64,000 bases of DNA from Macrostomum hystrix (Eukaryota > Platyhelminthes > Macrostomidae): the NCBI GenBank assembly GCA_950097015.1, contig CATNEN010000034.1:3077501-3141500 (forward strand), in the 5' to 3' direction. Below are positions 55,860-64,000 of the stretch, piece by piece. Position numbers and translations under genes: made by a program. The first letter of the stretch is position 1; every line of letters begins with the position of its first letter. The notes under the pieces were generated by a model. The model was given only the letters and a program-made list of their open reading frames with translations. It made no database searches and was not told where the DNA came from.

Positions 55860-57395
55860 GGCGTCAGTTGAGCTTTAGAAATTTAATGATATGGCACTTT
55901 TTAACACGAGTAGAGAATAGTGGCTTAAGATATTTTGTCAACTATGCAAGCTGCAATGTTAAAACTTGTGGATTTATTTTAAAAATGGAATCCTACCTTA
56001 ATTCTCTGCTCCTTGCATACTTTTTTATAATGAAAGCTAAAAGCAGAACAGAATTAGCGTGGTCGTTTTCAACATTAAAAGTACATTATTAATACCTTGT
56101 AGGGGGAGTAGATTATGAAGAAATTTAGGAAGAACTCATTTTGGGATCTATCGGCCGGGCGGGATCGTGATGGAAATTGGAGACCAAGGTTCGCCTCGCA
56201 TTAGAGAGCATAGGCTATAGCTGTTGGCGGGGTAAGAAAAGTCCTGTGCGTTGCCATGGTAACCATTGATTTATTTGCGCCTAGTAGGGACACAGATGTC
56301 GAAGGACAGGGGGTCGGCGTTTCGGGTGAGCATTTCTATATCGAAGCTTTTTATCCCTCGAAAGGATGTTTAATTACCAGACCTGACCAAAGGAAGACAG
56401 TATAGTAATTGTATTTTTTGCAAGTGTGAAATTTTTACCGGAGCATTTATTATCGCGAAAAATCAATCCCTTTGTTAGCTTTTCGGGTCGTACTTTTTGT
56501 GTCAGTCGGGGCTTCGCCCCCACTCCAAGAACTGGGGGTGGATGGGGCGAACCCCAAAGTCAAGGGTGTATGGGCGAACCCCTTAATTCGGGGTTTGAAG
56601 ACGAAGCCTTCAATTCAAGGTGTGGGGGTTAAAAAGCCCTCGATTCAAGGCGTTGGGCGAGCCCCTAAATTCACGGCGTGGGAGTGAAGCCGTGACTTGA
56701 GGGTGTGGGGGGGTGCCCCCAGAATCGAGGGGTTTACCCATACACCCTTGACTTTGGGGGTTCGCCCCACCACCCCAGAATCGAGGGGTTTACCCATACA
56801 CCCTGAATTTATGGGTTCGCCCCACCACCCCTGAATTGAGGGGTTCGTGACAAAAAATGTCTGTGGCAATTATACCGCCGTCTATTGCCCGTACGATTTG
56901 TATATCTGGGTAAGGATTAGAATAAAAAAACTGCTTATGAGATAAAGAAAGGAGTTGTTCGATATAGAAAATGCTTACTCCATCACCCGAGACAGGGATG
57001 GACATATAGAAAGCCATTCGACCAAGCAGCTCCCGGCCTCTGTCCCCAAATCTCCCAACACGTTTTTTCCCACCCTTCCTAACTTGGGGAAGAAAATGGG
57101 AAGGGAATTGCGTATGCACTGTGAGAGCGAGGAGGGGAAGAAAATGCCTCACATCTCCGCTGCTGTACATTTACTCGCTTCACTTGAACTGCCTAGCCCG
57201 TTAGATTTGCCCTGATCCCTTGCAATCCTCACCAGACAGACATCCCGACACAATCTCTCTCCGTCTCCTGCCCTCTTCCCCTTTTTATAGCAAACACTCC
57301 GAACTCCCCAGTCGGTTGGCAGATCCCCCACACGGATTATCTACCTAGCCCGGGCTCTGACATTGTGTCCAGGACCAACCGAAGCCACAGACAAG
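55860..57395. other. Intergenic region and Ly6-gene 5' flank
   Basis: At 56500-56850 there is a GC-rich set of short direct and inverted repeats. For example gtcaagggtgtatgggcgaa near 56562 has its inverted copy ttcgcccatacacccttgac-like near 56740, with many ggggttcgcccc words. The region 56870-57395 is unique and probably includes the promoter and 5' UTR of the Ly6-like gene. Confidence 0.45.
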
Positions 57396-58798
57396 ATGCC
57401 AGCCACGCTGTCTGAGCTGACACTTCTGGTCCTCTGCTTCTTGGCTCTCTGTGTCTTTTACAGCCGTGCTCAGGGTAAGAACAAAGATCCCTACTTCAAG
57501 ACCCTATATCCACAATCTAATTTAACCTCTAATTCACAATCCCTCACTCACAATCCTCATTTAAAACCCCCTATTCAGAATCCCTCATTCACAGAACCTT
57601 ATTCAGAATCCCTCATTCACAAACCCTGATTCAGAATCACACACTCACTCAGAATCCTTGATCATTCAGAATCATTCACAACCATCATTCACAACCCTCA
57701 TTCACAACCCTCATTCACAACCCTCATTCACAACCCCCATTCACAACCCCCATTCACAACCCTGATTCACAACCCTCATTACAGCTCTCATTCACAACCC
57801 TGATTCACAACCCTGATTCACAACCCTCATTTACAACTCTCATTCACAATCCCCATTCACAACCCTGATTCACAACCCTCATTTACAACTCTCATTCACA
57901 ATCCCTATTCACAACCCTGATTCACAACCCTCATTCACAACTCTCATTCACAACCATCATTCACAACCCTCATTCACAACTCTCATTCACAACCATCATT
58001 CACAACCCTCATTCACAACCCTCATTCACGATCCCCATTTACAACCCTCATCCACAAACCCCATTCACAACCCTCATTTACAACTCTCATTCACAATCCC
58101 CATTCACAACCCTGATTCACAACCCTCATTCACAATCCCTATTCACAACTCTCATTCACACCCCTCATTCACAATCCCCATTCACAACCCTCGTTCACTA
58201 CCGTTGTTCACTACCGTCATTCACTAGCTTCATTCACAATCCCCATTCACAACCCTCATTCACAACCCCCATTCACAACCCTCGTTCACTACCGTTATTC
58301 ACTACAGTCATTCACAATCCCCATTCACAACCCCGATCGCCGCCAGTGTACTCATCTGACTCGGGCGGTGGCATCAGCTGCTACGTCTGCAGCTCCATCA
58401 ACGGGTCCAACCCGGCCTGTCACGATCCGTTCGACGCGTCCCTGGTCGGCCTGACGACCCCCTGCAGCCAGGGCCGGCGCGACCAGAACGGACTGTTCCC
58501 GGCTCGCTTCTGCTACAAGCTGAAGGGCGTCAGGCGATCGGACGGTCAAGCCGTTCTCGTGCGTCGCTGCAGCGTCGATCCCCTAATCAACAGTGTAACC
58601 AAGAGCCACTGCGGGAATTTCAAGATTGCAACGGGCTCCAATTATCAATACTTTGACGGCTGCGTGTCCATGTGCCGCTTTGATGGCTGCAACGGAGGCT
58701 ACCGGACTGCCAACACCGCGTCTCCACTGCTGCTGCTGCTGATGCTGCTGATGCTGATAATGTTGATGATGATGTCACTTGGACCGCTGTCATAGCCT
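57396..58798 (+). CDS. Ly6/uPAR-type GPI-anchored protein, two exons (175 aa)
   Basis: The exons are 57396-57474 and 58347-58795 plus the stop, joined in phase 1 (SRAQ|VYSSDSGG). Exon 1 is almost entirely signal peptide (LTLLVLCFLALCVFYSRAQ). Exon 2 has the three-finger pattern: ISCYVCSS at the start, further cysteines (TPCSQG, FCYKL, RRCSVD, SHCGNF, DGCVSMC) and the terminal FDGCNGG. A strongly hydrophobic C-terminus (SPLLLLLMLLMLIMLMMMS) follows, as expected for GPI attachment. It would act at the cell surface. The pattern recalls Quiver/Sleepless-type Ly6 proteins, but no specific orthology is claimed. The annotated end may be 58795 depending on stop inclusion. The intron is filled by a repeat. 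Confidence 0.82.
57500..58335. repeat. 13-14-bp minisatellite in the Ly6-like gene intron
   Basis: More than 50 copies of attcacaaccctc with variants (ccccatt, ctctcatt, cctgatt), less regular at the left (aatccctc). It fills intron 57475-58346 right up to the acceptor. Confidence 0.92.
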
Positions 58799-59057
58799 AG
58801 TCAATCTGCGCTTGATCATAGCAACACTGCGCTAGTGTCTGGTTGTCATAGCAACCGAGCAGATAGAACTGGCTAAACAGAAGACTAGCAGAAGCTTCCC
58901 AGACACTAGCTAGTGTCTTCAACAGATTCCCATATTGTTGTGTACCAGTGAGATAGCTGCGGTGTTAGTGCATGCATCTGAATAGCTATGTGATGTACAA
59001 AAGGAAAATATATATATTCTTGTATGTTCCTATTCAGCGGGTCAAAAACAAGTATTA

Positions 59058-59372
59058 GGCTGGGGCTGAGTGACTGAGTGGTAAACGCATTTGCCTCTCG
59101 CACCAAGGTCCCTGAGCTCGATTTCGCGGCGAGGCCACATTCATTTGGGGCGCAGCCGCGGAGAGAAGGCTTGGGGGGCTTGTCGTGCAATTTACGCCCT
59201 TTAGGGGCAATCTCCAAGGCACAGTGAAGTGTACACTGCCTGACGATGATAAAGTCAGAGCAGATGTACACACCTGTGTGAGCGTGTGCCTGCTTACGGT
59301 ATCTGTGTGCGTGTGTGCTTAGGAGTCAGCGAAATGGGCAGAATTGCGTCCACCTAATTAATATATTAATAC
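59058..59372 (+). mobile_element. tRNA-derived SINE, full-length plus-strand copy
   Basis: The head GGGCTGAGTGACTGAGTGG (A-box region slightly altered) is followed by CCTGAGCTCGATTTCGCGGC (B-box region) and the common body with GTACACTGCCTGACGATGAT. The GTGTGTG-rich distal part ends at gtcagcgaaatgggcagaat and a short AT-rich tail (ttaatatattaata). Together with the 59775 copy it defines a consensus of roughly 300 bp. Confidence 0.82.
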
Positions 59373-59774
59373 TTGAATTAATACAACATGCTTAATATAT
59401 ACTTATATGCACACCCGATTTCACAACTAGTTTCACAAACAACATCATAACAATATGTTCGAATAACAAAAAAATTACTAGTTATTCTGCACTCACTAAC
59501 TCATGCATACATCGACATTCCGCTCCTGTTCCTATTATGTTCTCAATTAGCCCATAAATGCTGCTCTTCTGCGAATTGAAATATATGTTTTCGGTATTGA
59601 AACGCCAATTTTACAGCATTAGCTGTTTCATTTTGAACGGGATCTTTTTAAACTCCTTTCTTGTGCAGTAAAAAGGTTTGCAATTTGAGCATTAGCCTAC
59701 TGATAAGTAATAATATAATAATAATAATAATTGCAGGAGGGCTGCGGGCAATGGCACATCATTTGGTGACACTA
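59373..59774. other. AT-rich spacer between two inverted SINE copies
   Basis: Unique AT-rich DNA with an (ATA)n run (aataatataataataataa) at about 59709-59732. No coding signal. Confidence 0.5.
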
Positions 59775-60082
59775 GACCCGCAGCCAGCGAGGAGGCAATT
59801 CTGCCCATTTCGCTGACTCCTGAGCATACGCGCACACAGATACTTTACGCAGGCGCACACTCACACAGGTGTGTACATCTGCCCTGACTTTATCATCGTC
59901 AGGCAGTGTACACTTCACTGTGCCTTGGAGATTGCCCCTAAAGGTCGTAAATTGCACGACAAGCCCCCAAGCCTTCTCTCCGCGGCTGCGCCCCAAATAA
60001 ATGTGGCCTCGCCGTGGAATCGAACTTCGGGACCGTGGTGCGCGAGGCGAACGCGTTGACCGCTCTGCCACCGACCCCCTAA
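59775..60082 (-). mobile_element. tRNA-derived SINE, full-length minus-strand copy
   Basis: It has the best-preserved promoter of the family. On the minus strand GGTGGCAGAGCGGTCAACGC is the A-box region and GTTCGATTCC is a perfect B-box core. The body and distal part match the 59058 copy in inverted orientation. Its head abuts the 18-bp array. Confidence 0.85.
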
Positions 60083-60086
60083 CAAT

Positions 60087-60895
60087 TTAAGCTCCCACTG
60101 CCTCCGCTGATCCCGCTGCTCCCACTGCCTCCGCTGCTCCCACTGCCTCCGCTGCTCCCACTGCCTCCGCTGCTCCCACTGCCTCCGCTGCTCCCACTGC
60201 CTCCGCTGCTCCCACTGCCTCCGCTGCTCCCACTGCCTCCGCTGCTCCCACTGCCTCCGCTGCTCCCACTGCCTCCGCTGCTCCCACTGCCTCCGCTGCT
60301 CCCACTGCCTCCGCTGCTCCCACTGCCTCCGCTGCTCCCACTGCCTCCGCTGCTCCCACTGCCTCCGCTGCTCCCACTGCCTCCGCTGCTCCCACTGCCA
60401 CCGCTGCTCCCACTGCCTCCGCTGATCCCACTGCCTCCGCTGCTCCCACTGCCTCCGCTGCTCCCACTGCCTCCGCTGCTCCCACTGCCTCCGCTGCTCC
60501 CGCTGTTCCAAATGCCTCCGCTACTCCCGCTGCTCCTACTGCCTCCGCTGATCCCACTGCCTCCTCTACTCCCACTGCCTCCGCTACTCCCACTGCCTCC
60601 GCTACTCCCACTGCCTCCGCTGATCCCACTGCCTCCGCTGCTCCCACTGCCTCCGCTACTCCCACTGCCTCCGCTGATCCCACTGCCTCCGCTGCTCCCA
60701 CTGCCTCCGCTACTCCCACTGCCTCCGCTGATCCCACTGCCTCCGCTGCTCCCGCTGTTCCAAATGCCTCCGCTACTCCCGCTGCTCCTACTGCCTCCGC
60801 TGCTCCCACTGCCTCCGCTACTCCCACTGCCTCCGCTGATCCCACTGCCTCCGCTGCTCCCGCTGTTCCAAATGCCTCCGCTACTCCCACTGCGG
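60087..60895. repeat. 18-bp array (first block)
   Basis: About 45 copies of ccgctgctcccactgcct with ctact, ctgat and occasional gttccaaatg variants; the latter recur in an ~80-110-bp higher-order pattern. The unit is open in several frames on both strands (PPLLPL, AEAVGA) as an artefact. Confidence 0.95.
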
Positions 60896-61384
60896 AGTGT
60901 TCTTTCCCCAGGGGGGAAATAGTTTGTGGCCTTTCTACTGTTAATAAAAATGTATTATCTAATCATGCTTAACTGAGGGTTTGGCGCTGGGCACTGTGGA
61001 CGAGTCATGACTAACCCCTTTTCTTGACGTAATGTGTCCTTTAAAGTAACGAGCAGGACAGCTTCAATCATAACTCTTATCTCGGCTTTCAAGGCTAATG
61101 CTCCTGAGACTATGAAGCCAAGTTTTTCTTAGCTGGGCTGAACAGATTGCTGTCAGTGAGTGGTTTCAGTGGGCTTTTTCGAAAACTAGCAAGATCTACG
61201 AGCGTAGAATATATTGGAGAGATTTTGAGCAGTCCACATGTGTCTAACTCTGTTGGCCAAATTTTTTTCCAGATTAGACTTTAATTTTACCCGGCTGACT
61301 CTGACACACCTAATTTTTTCAAGTCTTTTACAGACAAAAATAATGTAATTCTTCAAATCCAAAATAGTAAAAAAATTGAAATAA
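60896..61384. other. Unique AT-rich insert between two blocks of the same array
   Basis: 489 bp of non-repetitive DNA interrupts the 17/18-bp repeat. No clear terminal inverted repeats, target duplication or coding frame. It may be an inserted fragment, or older unique DNA around which the array spread. Confidence 0.5.
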
Positions 61385-63030
61385 TATCTACTCCGCTACT
61401 CCCACGGCCTCCGCTACTCCACTGCCTCCGCTACTCCCACTGCCTCCGCTACTCCCACTGCCTCCGCTACTCCACTGCCTCCGCTACTCCCACTGCCTCC
61501 GCTACTACACTGCCTCCGCTACTCCCACTGCCTCCGCTACTACACTGCCTCCGCTACTCCACTGCCTCCGCTACTCCACTGCCTCCGCTACTCCCACTGC
61601 CTCCGCTACTCCACTGCCTCCGCTACTCCCACTGCCTCCGCTACTCCACTGCCTCCGCTACTCCCACTGCCTCCGCTACTCCACTGCCTCCGCTACTCCC
61701 ACTGCCTCCGCTACTCCACTGCCTCCGCTACTCCCACTGCCTCCGCTACTCCACTGCCTCCGCTACTCCCACTGCCTCCGCTACTCCACTGCCTCCGCTA
61801 CTCCCACTGCCTCCGCTACTCCACTGCCTCCGCTGCTCCCACTGCCTCCGCTGCTCCCACTGCCTCCGCTACTCCACTGCCTCCGCTACTCCACTGCCTC
61901 CGCTACTCCCACTGCCTCCGCTACTCCACTGCCTCCGCTGCTCCCACTGCCTCCGCTGCTCCCACTGCCTCCGCTACTCCACTGCCTCCGCTGCTCCCAC
62001 TACCTCCGCTACTCCACTGCCTCCGCTACTCCCACTGCCTCCGCTGCTCCCACTGCCTCCGCTACTCCACTGCCTCCGCTGCTCCCACTGCCTCCGCTAC
62101 TCCCACTGCCTCCGCTACTCCCACTGCCTCCGCTACTCCCACTGCCTCCGCTACTCCACTGCCTCCGCTACTCCCACTGCCTCCGCTACTCCACTGCCTC
62201 CGCTACTCCACTGCCTCCGCTACTCCCACTGCCTCCGCTACTCCACTGCCTCCGCTACTCCCACTGCCTCCGCTACTCCACTGCCTCCGCTGCTCCCACT
62301 GCCTCCGCTGCTCCCACTGCCTCCGCTACTCCACTGCCTCCGCTGCTCCCACTACCTCCGCTACTCCACTGCCTCCGCTACTCCCACTGCCTCCGCTGCT
62401 CCCACTGCCTCCGCTACTCCACTGCCTCCGCTGCTCCCACTGCCTCCGCTACTCCCACTGCCTCCGCTGCTCCCACTGCCTCCGCTACTCCACTGCCTCC
62501 GCTGCTCCCACTGCCTCCGCTACTCCACTGCCTCCGCTACTCCACTGCCTCCGCTACTCCCACTGCCTCCGCTACTCCCACTGCCTCCGCTACTCCACTG
62601 CCTCCGCTACTCCCACTGCCTCCGCTACTCCCACTGCCTCCGCTACTCCACTGCCTCCGCTACTCCACTGCCTCCGCTACTCCCACTGCCTCCGCTACTC
62701 CACTGCCTCCGCTACTCCCACTGCCTCCGCTACTCCACTGCCTCCGCTACTCCCACTGCCTCCGCTACTCCCACTGCCTCCGCTACTCCACTGCCTCCGC
62801 TACTCCCACTGCCTCCGCTACTCCCACTGCCTCCGCTACTCCACTGCCTCCGCTACTCCCACTGCCTCCGCTACTCCCACTGCCTCCGCTACTCCCACTG
62901 CCTCCGCTACTCCCACTGCCTCCGCTACTCCACTGCCTCCGCTACTCCCACTGCCTCCGCTACTCCACTGCCTCCGCTACTCCACTGCCTCCGCTACTCC
63001 CACTGCCTCCGCTACTCCACTGCCTCCGCT
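61385..63030. repeat. 17/18-bp array (second, largest block)
   Basis: More than 90 copies mixing the 18-bp form (ctactcccactgcctccg) with a 17-bp form lacking one c (ctactccactgcctccg), often strictly alternating. A block near 61830-62110 is repeated near 62280-62500, showing segmental amplification. At 1.6 kb it is the largest array in the window. Confidence 0.95.
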
Positions 63031-63196
63031 ATTGCTGACGCCAATGTTGCCCCAGCTAAATGTAAAACGTTCGCGAAGAACAAAGAACATAGATCCACGA
63101 TATGTAGTGGGGCTCTTGCATAATAAATGTACTGGATGTTTATTAAATTATCTCGGTAGACAATTGGATTTAAAGTAAAGAAAATCGAAATTATTG

Positions 63197-63202
63197 TTTA
63201 TT
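63197..63202 (-). terminator. Candidate polyadenylation signal (AATAAA) for the small Ly6 gene
   Basis: Canonical hexamer on the minus strand, 174 nt beyond the stop codon of the three-exon Ly6-like gene. Another lies near 63137-63142. Confidence 0.45.
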
Positions 63203-63375
63203 TCTTTTTCCATTGTAGCTGACACAGATTACTGCGAAAAAAATTAACTAGCCATGGTACATAGCTAGATACGAGTATTTCAAATCAGTAAATTGTACTA
63301 GTATTATAATTGCACCTCGCACTATAAGCTACGAGTGTAAAGGTGAAAAATTGACTTGCTCTCAGCAGTTCAGTT

Positions 63376-63920
63376 TCAGATTAGCAATGATTTGACTCCA
63401 ACGAGCAGAACTCCAGAGAGCAGGCTGACAGCGACCGGGGCAGCCACAGCTCGGTAGCCTGAGTTGCAGAGGTCCGTGTAGCACTCGGTGCAGCCCGCGG
63501 TGCCGTTGCACCAGCCGCAGGTGCCCTGAATCTGTGCAGCCAACAAATGAAACGTGTCGACAATACTGGGGGCTATTGTCTATGTAGTCATTATGTACAA
63601 TGGATTGCTAGCCTAGTCGGCCAGTTTTCAGATCCACTCACCGCGCGAATGCCGCCGGGAATTTGTACATCCTGACGCAAGCAGGAGGTCACGGCCCTGC
63701 CGCAGTCGAAGGGGGTCTTTGGCACACCAACAACGTTGCTATAGATGTAGCAACGGAGGCCCATAGTACAGGCTAAGGAAACGGGAGGTAAATCAATGTA
63801 AGATGCCAGTTTTGGTTACAGAGAACCTGACCTGCAGACTCTGATTTAATTGAGATGCGTCTAGGACTCACCGATCATAGCAAATAGGACTAGCAGCAGC
63901 AGGCTGTACTTTTGCGTCAT
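63376..63920 (-). CDS. Small Ly6/uPAR-type GPI-anchored protein, three exons (111 aa)
   Basis: The exons are 63920-63872, 63772-63642 and 63531-63376, with phases 1 and 0 and GT-AG junctions. Exon 1 is the signal peptide (MTQKYSLLLLVLFAMI). Exon 2 gives ACTMGLRCYIYSN, FDCGRAVTSCL and QIPGGIRA. Exon 3 gives GTCGWCNGTAGCTECYTDLCNSG and then a hydrophobic tail (VAVSLLSGVLLVGV) for GPI attachment. The LRCY start, paired cysteines and final LCN fit the three-finger Ly6/uPAR fold. It faces the 57396 gene across the arrays and may be a distant paralogue. AATAAA on the minus strand at 63197-63202 is a plausible polyadenylation signal. Function is unknown beyond the fold. Confidence 0.82.
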
Positions 63921-64000
63921 TTTCTTCTGTGAATTGAGCTTGAACTCGTTAGGCCTAATAATATGGCTTAATGATAATTTCTGTTCTCTTTTCTGCTCTT

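Noticed and set aside
59058..59140. tRNA gene
   Set aside because: The tRNA-like head lacks a foldable acceptor stem and is followed by a body shared among six dispersed copies, so it is a SINE.
60087..60922. AEAVGA or PPLLPL repeat proteins
   Set aside because: Artefact of the 18-bp array; all frames are low complexity and lack flanking coding sequence.

Overview
This is metazoan nuclear DNA. Its genes are split by GT-AG introns, and the families present (frizzled, polycystin-2, NDC80, RAD54B, LRRC40, Ly6/uPAR) are animal or eukaryotic. There are also tRNA-derived SINEs, two mariner-type transposons and a candidate solo LTR. GC-rich exons set in AT-rich, extremely minisatellite-rich DNA suggest a free-living flatworm or another small marine invertebrate. 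A Macrostomum-like flatworm is my best guess, but it is a guess.

Layout, left to right. 1-4852 (-): 5' five coding exons of a RAD54B-type Snf2 recombination ATPase; the gene continues off the left edge. 7211-13431 (-): complete six-exon NDC80/HEC1 kinetochore gene (641 aa). 13.5-21.1 kb: AT-rich intergenic DNA with a dead mariner (18529-19841) and a perfect 19-bp-arm palindrome. 21136-24322 (+): complete four-exon LRRC40 (665 aa). 24.7-31 kb: minisatellites, a foldback element, a second deleted mariner (27760-28622) and a SINE. 31105-33556 (-): two-exon frizzled receptor (713 aa) with a SINE in its only intron. 34.4-41.5 kb: a 34-bp satellite-like array, a SINE and AT-rich DNA. 41581-51034 (+): nine-exon polycystin-2 channel (858 aa) with an extra, same-length copy of exon 2. 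52675-53373 (-): single-exon secreted cysteine-rich protein with two pacifastin-like repeats. 54202-55245: probable solo LTR that split a tandem array. 57396-58795 (+) and 63376-63920 (-): two convergent Ly6/uPAR-type, probably GPI-anchored proteins, separated by two SINEs and a very large 17/18-bp array.

The genes are not an operon and share no single pathway. RAD54B and NDC80 (DNA repair and chromosome segregation) are adjacent and co-oriented. Frizzled and polycystin-2 (Wnt and ciliary signalling) are divergent neighbours. The unifying feature is structural. By my exon models every intron of 384 bp or more contains its own private tandem array, and every intron of 310 bp or less has none. 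Intron size here is therefore set by local minisatellite growth. The most interesting single signal is the pair of 114-nt, phase-identical alternative exons encoding the pre-S1/TM1 segment of polycystin-2.
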